From Bradyrhizobium erythrophlei (GTDB lineage: Bacteria > Pseudomonadota > Alphaproteobacteria > Rhizobiales > Xanthobacteraceae): 64,000 nt of DNA. A program made the translations under genes and the position numbers. The notes below the pieces were generated by a model. That model was not told the DNA's origin, made no database searches, and saw only the letters and a list, made by a program, of their open reading frames with translations. Shown here piece after piece: positions 43,679 to 53,135 of the stretch. How positions within the stretch are numbered: position 1 is the stretch's first letter; each line of letters opens with the position of its first letter. The DNA is taken from contig FSRD01000001.1 in the NCBI GenBank assembly GCA_900129675.1, forward strand, positions 919,501-983,500, read 5' to 3'.

Positions 43679-43736
43679 CGTTTGTCCCTCCCTTTAATGA
43701 CGCGATCCCGGAGCTTGCCGGGCGCGATAAGCAAAA

Positions 43737-44060
43737 TCAGATCTGCCGTTCCGGCAGCCGCAGCACCAGGCCGTCGAGTTCCGGCGTGATCTTGATCTGG
43801 CACGACAGCCGGCTGTTGGGCTGACGCTGCGAGGCGGTGCCGTCGAGCAGCGCATCCTCCTCGTCACCCATCGCGGCCAGCCGGCCGATCCACTGGTCAT
43901 CGACATAGACATGGCAGGTCGCGCACATGGCATTGCCGCCGCACTCGGCCACGATCCCGTCAAGGCCGTGCTTGGTCGCCGCCAGCATCGCACTCTCGCC
44001 GGATTCGGCTTCAATGCGTTCGGCTCGGCTGTCGGGACGAATGAAAGTAATGATGGGCAT
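43737..44060 (-). CDS. [2Fe-2S] ferredoxin partner of the P450 (Pux-like)
   Basis: A 107-residue vertebrate/adrenodoxin-type ferredoxin. The cluster cysteines follow C-x5-C-x2-C (ECGGNAMCATC) with the fourth in SRLSCQI. It starts 9 bases after the P450 gene. In R. palustris the equivalent palustrisredoxin delivers electrons to CYP199A. A ferredoxin reductase gene is not nearby. Confidence 0.92.
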   Translation of the reverse strand: MPIITFIRPDSRAERIEAESGESAMLAATKHGLDGIVAECGGNAMCATCHVYVDDQWIGRLAAMGDEEDALLDGTASQRQPNSRLSCQIKITPELDGLVLRLPERQI

Positions 44061-44069
44061 GGTCCGGCC

Positions 44070-45314
44070 TCAGGCGGGGGTGAAAGTAACCGGCAGGCTT
44101 TCCAGCCCGCGCAGCGTGTTGTTGTAGCGGCGCTTTATCGGGCCGGTGATTTCTATGCCTGCAACCTTGCGCGCCAGCGCCGCCAGCATCACCTCGCCTT
44201 CCAGCCGCGCCACCAATTGGCCGACGCACATGTGGACACCGCCGCCGAAGCCGACATGACCCGAGGTCTTGCGGGTGATGTCGTAGCGATCGGGGTCGCT
44301 CCAGCGCCTGGGATCGCGGTTGGCGGCGCCGAGGAACATCAGCACCTTCTCGCCCTCGCCGATCCGGCAGCCGCCGATCTCGACCTCTCTGGTCGTGGTG
44401 CGGAAGAAGGTCTGCACCGGGCTTTCGAAGCGGACCGCTTCCTCGAACGCATTGCGCGCCAGCGATGGATCGCGGCGCAGCCGCGAAAACTCTTCCGGGA
44501 AGCGCGCCAGGCAATAGATCGCAGCGCCGATGCCGTTGACCGTGGTGTCGATTCCGGCCGAGAGCAGCGAGCGCACCAGCAACGGTGCCTCCGCCGCGGT
44601 GATATCGCCGGCATCGGCGCGGTCATGGATGCAGGCGCCGAAGCCGCCGGGCGCGAGATTTTCGCGCTGGCATTGCTCGGCCACATAGGCCTGATGCGGC
44701 GCCGAGCGCTCGATCGCGCTCTGGCGCAATTCATTCGGCGGGCCGAAGGCGTTGAAGACCAGGCCCGCATAGGGCAGCAGATGGTCGCGGCCCTCCTGTT
44801 TCAGGCCCATCGCGTCGGGAAAGACCGACATCGGATAGGCCTCGGCGAGATCGGCGACGGCGTCAAAACTGCCCCGGACCAGCAACGCGTCGACCTTGGC
44901 CTCGGCGGCGGCGGCAAAACCATCGCGGAGCTGTTTCATCACCGCGGGCGACAGTACCTTGCTGAGCACCGCGCGGTTCCGCGTATGCGCCGGCGGGTCG
45001 GCCTCCAGAATAATGCTCTGCGGCCGCCACGGCTTCTCCTTGGCGAAATCACTCAGGCCCACGCCGCGGCTGGAACAGAAGGTCAGGGGATCGTTGAGCA
45101 CGGCGTAAACTTCGGCATAGCGCGCTACCGCGTACACGTTCCACTTGTCGAGATGAACGACGGGTCCTGCCTCCCGCAGCGCCTCGTGCGTCGGAAACGG
45201 ATCCTCAAAGAATTCGATCGCAAACGGATCGACATCGAGGCCGGGAATGCCGGGTGAACTGTTGACCGCCGGAGCGCCGCCGCCGTGCGACGCAGGTATG
45301 TTCGCTGCACTCAT
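44070..45314 (-). CDS. Cytochrome P450, CYP199A family
   Basis: A 414-residue P450 that I recognise as CYP199A-like from segments such as TFCSSRGVGLSDFAKEKPWR, AYPMSVFPDAMGLKQEGR and VQTFFRTTTREVEIGG. The I-helix reads LLSAGIDTTVNG (acid-alcohol pair D-T), the K-helix EEAVRFE and the heme Cys is about residue 363 in FGGGVHMCVGQ. The known family oxidises para-substituted benzoates, for example O-demethylating 4-methoxybenzoate to 4-hydroxybenzoate. Two tandem 18-base repeats lie directly upstream, facing the MarR gene. Confidence 0.93.
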   Translation of the reverse strand: MSAANIPASHGGGAPAVNSSPGIPGLDVDPFAIEFFEDPFPTHEALREAGPVVHLDKWNVYAVARYAEVYAVLNDPLTFCSSRGVGLSDFAKEKPWRPQSIILEADPPAHTRNRAVLSKVLSPAVMKQLRDGFAAAAEAKVDALLVRGSFDAVADLAEAYPMSVFPDAMGLKQEGRDHLLPYAGLVFNAFGPPNELRQSAIERSAPHQAYVAEQCQRENLAPGGFGACIHDRADAGDITAAEAPLLVRSLLSAGIDTTVNGIGAAIYCLARFPEEFSRLRRDPSLARNAFEEAVRFESPVQTFFRTTTREVEIGGCRIGEGEKVLMFLGAANRDPRRWSDPDRYDITRKTSGHVGFGGGVHMCVGQLVARLEGEVMLAALARKVAGIEITGPIKRRYNNTLRGLESLPVTFTPA

Positions 45315-45325
45315 CGGGACCTCGC

Positions 45326-45361
45326 GAAGTTTGTTCTTGTAAAGAAGTTTAGTCTTGTAAA
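45326..45361 (-). promoter_or_regulatory. Tandem 18-base repeats upstream of the P450 gene
   Basis: Minus strand TTTACAAGACTAAACTTC followed by TTTACAAGAACAAACTTC (16 of 18 identical). Their junction creates the perfect palindrome TTCTT-TAC-AAGAA at 45334-45346. Located 12 bases before the P450 start; likely MarR operator sites in the promoter or leader. Confidence 0.6.
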
Positions 45362-45415
45362 AGGCTGCCCTATGTCTCTAATTCTCGACCGCACCCCGTA
45401 ACGACGATCAGGGAT

Positions 45416-45928
45416 ATGAGCAGCAGTCCGTCCCCCAGGAAGCCACGCCGGACGAAACCGGCGGAAACCGCAGACGCCGATCATGGGCCCACGCTCGATC
45501 TCGATCGCTACGTTCCGGCCTTCGTCACCTTCATCGCCAACAAGCTCTCGAACAGCGCCACGACGCTTTACCAGCGAAAATTCGGCGTCAATGTCACCGA
45601 GTGGCGGATCATGTCGCTGCTGGCGATCGAGGCGGGCATTCCCGCATCGCGCATCTGCCACGTGATCGGCTTCGACAAAGGTCCGGTGAGCCGTACGCTT
45701 GCGCTGCTGCAGAAACGCGGCCTCGTCGCGATCCGGACCGACCCGGACGATGGCCGCAGCCACTCGATCTCGCTGACCGCCAAAGGCCGCGCAACGCATG
45801 ATAAAGTCATCGTCGCGGCGCTCGACCGCGAACGCCGGTTGCTGTCCTGCCTGAACAGGGACGAACAGGAAGTCTTGATCGACCTGTTGCGGCGCATCCA
45901 CGAAAACCTCGGCGCTGTCACCGGTTAG
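45416..45928 (+). CDS. MarR family transcriptional regulator
   Basis: A 170-residue regulator with a charged 25-residue N-terminal tail. The winged helix contains ASRICHVIGFDKGPVSRTLALLQKRGLV and the wing RTDPDDGRSHSISLT. It is divergent from the P450 operon by 101 bases, and palindromic repeats lie in that gap. MarR regulators of aromatic pathways commonly respond to the aromatic acid or its CoA ester; that role is inferred from position. Confidence 0.9.
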   Translation: MSSSPSPRKPRRTKPAETADADHGPTLDLDRYVPAFVTFIANKLSNSATTLYQRKFGVNVTEWRIMSLLAIEAGIPASRICHVIGFDKGPVSRTLALLQKRGLVAIRTDPDDGRSHSISLTAKGRATHDKVIVAALDRERRLLSCLNRDEQEVLIDLLRRIHENLGAVTG

Positions 45929-46167
45929 ACCGGTTTCTGGCCGCGCAGACCGGCCGCCGCGCATATCGCGCACGGCAAGCATTCGCCCGGTTCCAGCTAG
46001 GCTGCGAAGCATCTTCCCTCCCCGAACAGGCGCGGCCGTTGACCGGCTCGTCGTTCACCTTCGGAAACGCTTGCACATATTAGTTGCCTTGGCAACAATA
46101 AACCCGAAGGCCAGCCCGGCCGTGGGCGCAGGCGGACCGGCGGCCGATCCGGAACCGGCCTCTCAGC
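45929..46167. other. Convergent gap with an orphan palindrome
   Basis: No gene. Position 46079-46099 holds ATTAGTTGCC-TT-GGCAACAAT, a near-perfect palindrome of the kind bound by MarR regulators, yet no promoter-proximal gene follows on either strand. Confidence 0.5.
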
Positions 46168-48027
46168 TCACCCCGCGCAGCCGATCCATTCAGCCGACGC
46201 ACCATCGTCCAGCGTCGCCACCGCACCGGCGCGCCGGGTCAGCACCGCGCGCTGGTTGATGTAGCCCTTGTCGGTGATCTCGCCGCCATCGACCGACGCC
46301 GGTTCGGCCAGCAGCAGCGCCCGCGTCGCATGACCGGAGGAGTTTCCGCTTTGCGCCTTCAGCTTTGCAAGGCCTTGCGCGAAGGCGGCGCGAACTTTTT
46401 CGTGGCCGATCACATCCTTCACGTCGGCGCTATCGGACAATCCGGCATGAGCGCGGCAGGCGGCAATATTCGGAAACACCAGGAAGCGCACCTCGTCGCC
46501 GCCGTGGCCGGTCACGACGATATCCTGCGCCAGCGGCGCCAGCGCCGATATCCCCGCGACGCGTAGGGTGCCGACGCTCACCCAGGTGCCGGAATTGAGC
46601 TTGAAATCTTCGGCGACGCGGCCGTCGAAGAACAATCCGAGTTCCGGGCGCGTCGGATCGGCAAAGGTGACGGCATCGCCGATCAGATAGAAGCCGTCGC
46701 TATCGAACGCCTGCGCGGTCAGTTCCGGCGCCTTCCAGTAGCCCGGCGTGACATTGGGACCGCGCACGCGCACCTCGAGCTTGTCGCCGGAAGGCACCAG
46801 TTTTAGTTCGGTGCCGGGAATCGGCACCCCGATATTGCCGGATCGCTTGGCCTGAAAGTGGCAGTCGGTCGCGAGCGGCGAGGTTTCGGTCGAGCCCCAG
46901 GCCGACACCATCGGCAATGCGCGGCCGCTGGTTTTGACCGACAGCTCTTCCAGCGCATCCCAGAGATTTTGCGGCAGCGCCGCACCCGCATAGAACGCGA
47001 ATTTCACCTCGCCGAAAAAGCGGCGGCGCAGATCGTCGTCGCCGCGCAGCGCCGCGATCAGCATATCGAAACCGCGCGGCACGTTGAAATAGACCGTCGG
47101 CATCACGCTGCGCAGGTTCGCCAGCGAGGTTGCGAACAGCCCGGGCGCGGGCTTGCCGCCGTCGACATAGAGCGTGCCGCCATTGCGCAGCACCAGGTTG
47201 AAATTGTGGTTGGCGCCGAACGTATGGCTCCACGGCAGCCAGTCGAGGATCACGAAGTCGCGCGCCGCCTCGAGGAACGCCCAGGTCTGCGCCTTGGCCT
47301 GCTGGCTCGAGGTCAGCATGCGCTGGGTGTTGATCACGGCTTTTGGCGTGCCGGTCGAGCCCGAGGTGAACAGGAATTTTGCAATCGTGTCCGGCGTCAC
47401 CGCTGCAAACGCCTGTTCGACGGCTGGCGTTTCCGGTGTCGCCGCGATCGTACGAAACGGGATCGCGTCGGCGTCCGCAGCGTTGCCGCTGATGATCCTG
47501 GCCGAATGCAGCGGCTGGATCGCCGAGAGTGCCGCCGCAAACGGCTTTGTGCCGGACACATAGATCGCGCCCGGCTGCAGCAGCGTGATCATGCTTTTGA
47601 GCTTGTCGAAGTCTTTGGACATCAGCGAATAGGCGGGTGAGATCGCCGCCGAGGGGACGCCGACATGCTGGGCGGCCAGTGCAAACAGCGCGTGATCGAT
47701 GCCGTTGTCGGCCAGGATCACCAGCGGACGTTCAGCGCTCAACCCTAGCGCCAAGATCCAGGCGGCGGCCGCGCGCACCCGGCCGAGCGCTTGCCTGTAG
47801 GTGACGGTGGTCCATGGCGCATCGACGCTTGCGCGCTCGCCGAGAAATATCCGGTCCGGCGTTTGCGCGGCCCAATGCTCCAGCCAGTCGCCGACGCAGC
47901 GGTCGCTTTCACGGAGCGGCGTGGTCGATTTCAGGATGATGCTGCCGTCGGCCCGGCGATCGGCGACGATCGCGGGCACAGCGAACAGAGCTTCGGGATC
48001 ATCGCGACGGACGGCTAACGGCGTCAT
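46168..48027 (-). CDS. Feruloyl-CoA synthetase-like acyl-CoA ligase
   Basis: A 619-residue ANL-superfamily ligase. P-loop FLFTSGSTGTPKAVINTQRM, DWLPWSHTFGANHNFN, AWGSTETSPLATDCHF and the adenylation aspartate in FYLIGDAVTF match the feruloyl-CoA synthase branch. The C-terminal lysine region (GEITDKGYINQRA) is of the same branch. It activates a hydroxycinnamate-type or related aromatic acid with CoA. The hydratase/aldolase and aldehyde dehydrogenase partners of ferulate degradation are not in the window, so the substrate is open. Confidence 0.87.
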   Translation of the reverse strand: MTPLAVRRDDPEALFAVPAIVADRRADGSIILKSTTPLRESDRCVGDWLEHWAAQTPDRIFLGERASVDAPWTTVTYRQALGRVRAAAAWILALGLSAERPLVILADNGIDHALFALAAQHVGVPSAAISPAYSLMSKDFDKLKSMITLLQPGAIYVSGTKPFAAALSAIQPLHSARIISGNAADADAIPFRTIAATPETPAVEQAFAAVTPDTIAKFLFTSGSTGTPKAVINTQRMLTSSQQAKAQTWAFLEAARDFVILDWLPWSHTFGANHNFNLVLRNGGTLYVDGGKPAPGLFATSLANLRSVMPTVYFNVPRGFDMLIAALRGDDDLRRRFFGEVKFAFYAGAALPQNLWDALEELSVKTSGRALPMVSAWGSTETSPLATDCHFQAKRSGNIGVPIPGTELKLVPSGDKLEVRVRGPNVTPGYWKAPELTAQAFDSDGFYLIGDAVTFADPTRPELGLFFDGRVAEDFKLNSGTWVSVGTLRVAGISALAPLAQDIVVTGHGGDEVRFLVFPNIAACRAHAGLSDSADVKDVIGHEKVRAAFAQGLAKLKAQSGNSSGHATRALLLAEPASVDGGEITDKGYINQRAVLTRRAGAVATLDDGASAEWIGCAG

Positions 48028-48359
48028 GGGTTTCCTCGGGACCTACCCTCTTCGAACGGGGCATGGTTTTGCTCTACGCGAGAAACGCACAGCGCGGCAA
48101 TGTGTCAACGCGCGCCGGGGATGCTGCCACCTCAGGGACGGCACTGCCTACAAAATGAGCAGTTCGGTTTGGGCGGCATGCCCTCGCCATTTCCGGATAA
48201 TTGGCTTAAGCATCTGATCCAGCACAATGATTTCTATCCCTCGGGCTGCATCGATAATGTACACAATGGCACATCGCTTGCTTCAATCTGGGTGGATAGT
48301 TCTCGCTGCCAAGCCGTCCGCCGTGACGCGCTTCCGCCAGCCAACGGACGGGGCACCAA
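48028..48359. other. Divergent intergenic region
   Basis: No gene. Separates the acyl-CoA ligase and allophanate hydrolase promoters. 48254-48267 holds ATAATGTACACAAT, a palindrome-like TGTACA core reminiscent of GntR/FCD operators. Confidence 0.4.
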
Positions 48360-50156
48360 TTGACTGAAACCGTCGCCGCGATTGTCGCCGCGCATCGCGC
48401 CAGCACCACGACGCCCGCGCAGACCGTCGCGCGCAGCTATGCGCGCATCCGCGACTACAACGACCCGGCCGTGTTCATCAGCCTGCGCGACGAGAAGGAC
48501 GCGCTGGCGGAAGCCGAAACGTTGACGAAGAAGGATGCGGCGCAGCTTCCGCTTCTTGGCGTGCCGGTCGCGGTGAAGGACAATATCGACACACTGGGTA
48601 TGCCGACCACGGCCGCCTGCCCGGCATTTGCCTATTCACCGGCGCATGATTCGGCCGCGGTCGCGAAATTGCGCGCGGCCGGCGCCATCATCATCGGCAA
48701 GACCAATCTCGACCAGTTCGCCACCGGGCTCGTCGGCGTGCGCTCGCCCTATGGCATCCCGGTCAATCCGATCCGCGGCGATCTGATCCCGGGCGGATCG
48801 AGTTCGGGATCCGCAGTGGCGGTTTCCGCCGGTCTCGTGCCGCTGGCGCTCGGCACCGACACCGCGGGAAGCGGCCGGGTGCCGGCGATGCTCAACAACA
48901 TCGTCGGCTTGAAACCGAGTCTTGGGCTGATCTCGACCGCCGGCGTGGTGCCGGCCTGCCGGACGCTGGATTGTATTTCGGTGTTCTCGCTCACCGTCGA
49001 TGACGCCATGACCGCGCTGCAAGTGATGGCCGGGCCCGACGGCGCCGATCCGTTTTCGCGCAACCGGCCGCTGGCGAACATGACCGCGTTTCCCGGCAAT
49101 CTCCGGCTCGGAATCCCGCGCAACGGTCAATTGATCTTCTTCGGCGACAAGGCCTCCGAGAAGGCCTATGGCGAGGCGCTGCAGCGCTGGACCTCGCTCG
49201 GCGCCACCCTGGTCGAGTTCGATCTCGAGCCGTTCTACGAGACCGCGCGGCTGCTCTATGAGGGACCGTGGGTTGCCGAACGCTATCTGGTGATCCGCAA
49301 CATGCTGGCGTCGTCGCCGGATTCGATTCACCCGGTGACGCGCGAGATTACCGCGGCCGGCGCGCGGCTGACCGCCGCCGACACCTTTGCGGCACTCTAT
49401 CGCCTGCAGGCGCTGCGCCGCGTCGCGGAGCGCGCATTCACCAGTCTCGACGCCGTCGTGCTGCCGACCGCACCGACCGCCTACTCCACCGCGCAGGTGC
49501 TGGCCAATCCGATCGAGCTCAATTCCAGGCTCGGCACCTACACCAATTTCGTCAATCTGCTCGACCTCTGTGCGCTGGCGCTGCCGGCGGCGATGCGGCC
49601 CGACGGCATTCCGTTCGGCATCACGCTGTTGGCGCCGGCGGGCCACGACGCCCGGCTCGCCAGCATCGGGCGCGTGTTTCACGCCGATACCAAGCTGAAG
49701 ATGGGCAGCAAATGTTTGACGCAGCCGCCGCTGGCGGCGCTGCCGTCCGGCGTGAACGGCGACGAAATCGCCATCGCCGTGGTCGGCGCGCATCTCTCCG
49801 GGATGGCGCTGAACGGCGAATTGAAAGCGCTCGGCGGCCGCCTGCTCGAGCAAGCCGCGACCGCGCCGGATTACACGCTCTATGCGCTGAGCACGACGCC
49901 GCCGAAGCCCGGCATGCTCCGCGTCGAGCCGGGCAAGGGGTCGTCGATCGAGCTCGAACTCTGGGCTCTCTCAGCGGCCGCGTTCGGAAATTTCGTCGCC
50001 GCGATCCCGCCGCCGCTGTCGATCGGGACGATACGCCTTGCCGATGGCCGCGATGTGAAGGGGTTTCTCGTCGAGCCCTTGGCGACCAACAGTGCGCGCG
50101 ACATTTCGTCGTTCGGCGGCTGGCGCGCGTTCATGGCGGAAAAGGCGGTGGTGTAA
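48360..50156 (+). CDS. atzF: Allophanate hydrolase
   Basis: A 598-residue enzyme with TTG start. The N-terminal amidase-signature domain (about 1-440) has the catalytic Lys in VPVAVKDNIDTLG and the Ser-Ser pair in PGGSSSGSAVAVSAG; the C-terminal domain (about 460-598) has VVGAHLSGMALNGEL and YALSTTPPKPGMLRV typical of AtzF/DUR1,2. It hydrolyses allophanate (and, for AtzF, related carboxyureas) to ammonia and CO2. It converges on the atzG-atzE-atzH-gntR operon. Confidence 0.93.
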   Translation: MTETVAAIVAAHRASTTTPAQTVARSYARIRDYNDPAVFISLRDEKDALAEAETLTKKDAAQLPLLGVPVAVKDNIDTLGMPTTAACPAFAYSPAHDSAAVAKLRAAGAIIIGKTNLDQFATGLVGVRSPYGIPVNPIRGDLIPGGSSSGSAVAVSAGLVPLALGTDTAGSGRVPAMLNNIVGLKPSLGLISTAGVVPACRTLDCISVFSLTVDDAMTALQVMAGPDGADPFSRNRPLANMTAFPGNLRLGIPRNGQLIFFGDKASEKAYGEALQRWTSLGATLVEFDLEPFYETARLLYEGPWVAERYLVIRNMLASSPDSIHPVTREITAAGARLTAADTFAALYRLQALRRVAERAFTSLDAVVLPTAPTAYSTAQVLANPIELNSRLGTYTNFVNLLDLCALALPAAMRPDGIPFGITLLAPAGHDARLASIGRVFHADTKLKMGSKCLTQPPLAALPSGVNGDEIAIAVVGAHLSGMALNGELKALGGRLLEQAATAPDYTLYALSTTPPKPGMLRVEPGKGSSIELELWALSAAAFGNFVAAIPPPLSIGTIRLADGRDVKGFLVEPLATNSARDISSFGGWRAFMAEKAVV

Positions 50157-50162
50157 GGCTAG

Positions 50163-50325
50163 CGTGTCCCGGACGCGGTGCAGCGTTCTTTACGATGCAC
50201 CGCAGAGCCGGGACCCAATCGTCTCCAGAACGATGGACCCCGGATCAGCAGCGCATCACCATAGCGCGTCGAAGACGCGCGTGAACGCGCTGGAGGTGCT
50301 GCGCAGCATCCGGGGAACGCAGGTT
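50163..50325. repeat. About 150-base repeat, copy 2
   Basis: Almost identical to 20696-20845, from GTGTCCCGGACGCGGTGCAGCG to GCGCAGCATCCGGGGAACGCA. Lies between convergent atzF and gntR genes. Confidence 0.8.
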
Positions 50326-50332
50326 GCCCGCC

Positions 50333-51070
50333 CTACACCGACACCGCGTACAATTCGTACTCTCCACGCACCAGCTCGATATGCGCGCGCATCGCGGCGG
50401 CAGCGCCGGTCTTGTCGCCGCGCAGGATCGCGACCACGACGCGGTCGTGTTCGGCGTGCGATTTCGCCAGACGCCCGAGATTGCGGAACTGGGCCCGACG
50501 AAACGGCTGCACCCGCACCCGCGTCGCCAGGGTGATTTCCGCGATATAGCCGTTCTGCGATCCGGCATAGATCGCGTTGTGAAAGCGTTCATTGACCTCG
50601 TGAAAGCGGTCGGGATTGCCGGTATAGCTCAGCACCCGCAATTCCTCATGGATCGCTTCCAGCCCATGCCGATCCGACGGCGACATCCGTTCGGCGGCGA
50701 GGCCTGCGCACATCGCCTCCAGCTCCGCCATCGCCTCGAACATGCCGGTCAACCGCTCGATCGAGGGCCGAGCCACCACCGCGCCGCGATGGGCGCGGGC
50801 ATCGACCAGGCCGCTCGCCGCCAACTGGCGCAGCGCCTCGCGCACCGGCGTGCGCGAGACGTTGAAACGTCTTGCAATGTCGGTCTCGTCGAGTGCGGCT
50901 CCCGGCGCCAGCGCCCCGCGCACGATCTCGTCGGCGAGTAGCAGCCGCAGCTCCTCGGCGCGCGTGATCTTGTCCGCTCGCGGCGACGCGCGATCGACGC
51001 GCCGAACCACGACTTCAGGTTCGGAGCCTGACGGCGGAGACGCTTGCGTCGGAAGATCGTCCAGACTCAT
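50333..51070 (-). CDS. GntR family transcriptional regulator (FCD subgroup)
   Basis: A 245-residue regulator: winged helix at about 35-95 ([41 protein letters not shown]) and an FCD effector domain at about 110-230 ([27 protein letters not shown]). It is the last gene of the transporter/amidase operon and overlaps atzH by 4 bases, suggesting autoregulation. FCD regulators usually respond to small carboxylates; here a ureido acid is a natural guess. Confidence 0.9.
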   Translation of the reverse strand: MSLDDLPTQASPPSGSEPEVVVRRVDRASPRADKITRAEELRLLLADEIVRGALAPGAALDETDIARRFNVSRTPVREALRQLAASGLVDARAHRGAVVARPSIERLTGMFEAMAELEAMCAGLAAERMSPSDRHGLEAIHEELRVLSYTGNPDRFHEVNERFHNAIYAGSQNGYIAEITLATRVRVQPFRRAQFRNLGRLAKSHAEHDRVVVAILRGDKTGAAAAMRAHIELVRGEYELYAVSV

Positions 51071-51465
51071 GCCTTCGGATCCTTCGGTTCGTCGATGATG
51101 CTGACATGAGCGGCGACGATTCTCCAGCCCTCCGGAAAGCGCATCCAGGTCTGCATCTGCCGCCCCACCCGGCCCGGCGCGCCGTCGCGACGGAACAGCG
51201 TCGAAGCCACCGCCGCGTCGCGGCCATAGGTGGTGATGACGGTCTTGTCGGTCTTGCGCATCAGCCCGACAGGCGAACGCGCCGCGCGAAATGCCATGAT
51301 CGCGTCATAGCCGTAGAGATTTTCGCCGATGCCGTAGCGCAGCGTGCGGGAATCCTTGCGGAACAGCTCGTCGAGCACGGCGACGTCGTTCGACACCAGC
51401 GCCTTCTCGTAACGCGCGAACTGCGCGGTCACTTCGGCCAGCACGTCGGGCAGATCGATTTCCAT
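51067..51465 (-). CDS. AtzH/HpxZ-like protein (DUF3225, SnoaL-like)
   Basis: A 132-residue protein starting at 51465 ([12 protein letters not shown]); a longer frame upstream overlaps atzE out of frame and is not coding. The segments [30 protein letters not shown] and [19 protein letters not shown] define the family seen as HpxZ in oxalurate catabolism and AtzH beside AtzE/AtzG. Exact chemistry is uncertain. It starts 4 bases after the atzE stop. Confidence 0.85.
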   Translation of the reverse strand: MEIDLPDVLAEVTAQFARYEKALVSNDVAVLDELFRKDSRTLRYGIGENLYGYDAIMAFRAARSPVGLMRKTDKTVITTYGRDAAVASTLFRRDGAPGRVGRQMQTWMRFPEGWRIVAAHVSIIDEPKDPKA

Positions 51466-51469
51466 TTCT

Positions 51470-52867
51470 CTATAATCCTCTCGGCGAAGGTGCTGTAGCG
51501 ACGCCCATGCGCTCCAGCGCGTAGGCCACGCGCAACGCGATGTCTTCGCGCCAGGGTGCGGCGATGATTTGGACGCCGATCGGCATCGGCTCCAGCGGCA
51601 CCGGCACCGCGACCACCGGCAGGCCGATGAAGGAGATCGGCTGGGTGTGGATGCCGATATTGGCGCGCACCGGCAATTCGACGCCATCGAGCACGAAATT
51701 CACCTGCCCGAGTTTTGGCGCGACGCAGGGCGTGGCCGGCGCGAGGATCACGTCGACCGACTTGAACAGTTCGAGGACCTGAGCGCGATACCAGCGGCGG
51801 AATTTTTGGGCGCGATCGACCAGTGGCGCGGGCACCATGGCGCCTGCGATCAATCTGTCACGCACCGCCGGATCGAAATCGTTCGGCCGCTTGCGCAGGC
51901 GGTCGAGATGCAGCGAGGCGCCTTCGGTGGTGGAGATGACGTAAGCCGCGGCGCGGGCGCGCGCGGCCTCGGGAATTTCAACCGTTTTGACAGCACCGAG
52001 CGCCTTGGCGACGCGGGCGACGGCTTCGACCGCTTCAGGGAAAACATTCTGCTGAAAATAGCCGCCGGCGATGGCGACCTGCAAATTACCGATGTCCTGC
52101 GCCAGCAGCGGCGTGACCTGTTCGACCGGCCGCGTCGTGCAGGCCGCGTCGGCGGCGTCGGGTCCCTGCATCGCATCATAGGCCAGCGCGAGATCGCCGA
52201 CATGGCGCGCAAACGGGCCGAGATGATCGAAACTTGCGACAAACGGAAACGATCCTGCGCGCGACAGCCGGCCGTAGGTCGGCTTCAAGCCAAAGATTCC
52301 GCAGAACGACGACGGCACCCGGATCGAGCCGTTGGTGTCGGACCCCAGCGCCAGCGGCACCAGGGCGCCACCGACTGCGCTACCGGAACCGCCGGAAGAG
52401 CCGCCGGTCATCCGCGTCGGATCGTGCGGATTGCGCGACGGGCCGTCATGCACATTCTCGCCGGTGAAGTCGTAGGCGTATTCGCCCATGTTGAGCGCGC
52501 CGACCAGCACGGCCCCTGCCGCTTCCAAACGCTCGATCAGCGTTGCGTCACGCGATGAAGGCTTGAGGTCGCGGTTGATCTTCGATCCGGCGCGGGTCGG
52601 CAATCCCTGCACGTCGAACAGGTTTTTCACCGCGAACGGCACGCCGGCGAGCGGGCCGACTTTTTGCCCCGCCGCAATCGCGGCATCGACGGCGCGCGCT
52701 TTGGCGCGGGCGCGATCGGCGGTGACGTCGGTGAAGGAATTAAGAACGGAGTCATGCCTGGCGATCCGCGCCAGCGCGGCTTCGGTCGCGGCGAGTGCCG
52801 ACAGCTTGCCGCTTCCGACCGCTTGCGCGGTTTCAGCGGCCGACAATACCTCGGGTTTTTCGGTCAT
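51470..52867 (-). CDS. atzE: AtzE-like amidase (1-carboxybiuret hydrolase type)
   Basis: A 465-residue amidase-signature enzyme; start at 52867 ([17 protein letters not shown]). Catalytic Lys in [13 protein letters not shown], Ser-Ser in [15 protein letters not shown]. Its pairing with a small DUF4089/AtzG subunit 7 bases upstream strongly supports the AtzE group, which hydrolyses 1-carboxybiuret in cyanuric acid catabolism; homologues near hpx genes may use other ureido substrates. No cyanuric acid hydrolase (atzD) is in the window. Confidence 0.85.
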   Translation of the reverse strand: MTEKPEVLSAAETAQAVGSGKLSALAATEAALARIARHDSVLNSFTDVTADRARAKARAVDAAIAAGQKVGPLAGVPFAVKNLFDVQGLPTRAGSKINRDLKPSSRDATLIERLEAAGAVLVGALNMGEYAYDFTGENVHDGPSRNPHDPTRMTGGSSGGSGSAVGGALVPLALGSDTNGSIRVPSSFCGIFGLKPTYGRLSRAGSFPFVASFDHLGPFARHVGDLALAYDAMQGPDAADAACTTRPVEQVTPLLAQDIGNLQVAIAGGYFQQNVFPEAVEAVARVAKALGAVKTVEIPEAARARAAAYVISTTEGASLHLDRLRKRPNDFDPAVRDRLIAGAMVPAPLVDRAQKFRRWYRAQVLELFKSVDVILAPATPCVAPKLGQVNFVLDGVELPVRANIGIHTQPISFIGLPVVAVPVPLEPMPIGVQIIAAPWREDIALRVAYALERMGVATAPSPRGL

Positions 52868-52874
52868 CGCGATG

Positions 52875-53057
52875 TCAGGCTGTAAAGACACTGGCCGGCT
52901 CGGTTTCGTCGGGCAATGCAAATTCGTCGACCAGCCGCGCCAGCCTCAGCGACACCTGCAGATTGGCCTTGACCGCCGGCCGCCAGGCCTCCTCGACCGG
53001 CAGCGCCAGCGCCCTGGAGACGGCGTCGATATATTCATCCAACGGATCGGCTGCCAT
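52875..53057 (-). CDS. atzG: AtzG-like small subunit (DUF4089)
   Basis: A 60-residue helical protein from the ATG at 53057 (GGGAG just upstream; a GTG one codon earlier is possible). The pattern DPLDEYIDAVSRALALPVEE, then VKANLQVSLRLARLVDEF matches the DUF4089 protein that forms a heterotetramer with AtzE. Easy to miss because of its size. Its position directly before atzE is the same as in cyanuric acid clusters. Confidence 0.85.
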   Translation of the reverse strand: MAADPLDEYIDAVSRALALPVEEAWRPAVKANLQVSLRLARLVDEFALPDETEPASVFTA

Positions 53058-53084
53058 CACTCTCCCAATCAGACTTCCTCTTTG

Positions 53085-53135
53085 AGCATGATCTTGTCGG
53101 AAAACCGGTATCCACTTTTCCGGATCATGCTCTAG
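53085..53135. repeat. Palindromic repeat between transporter and atzG
   Basis: GAGCATGATC at the left and GATCATGCTC at the right enclose CGGAAAACCGGTATCCACTTTTCCG; a strong hairpin common in rhizobial genomes. It overlaps the very end of the ATPase gene and may set expression of the amidase genes. Confidence 0.8.
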
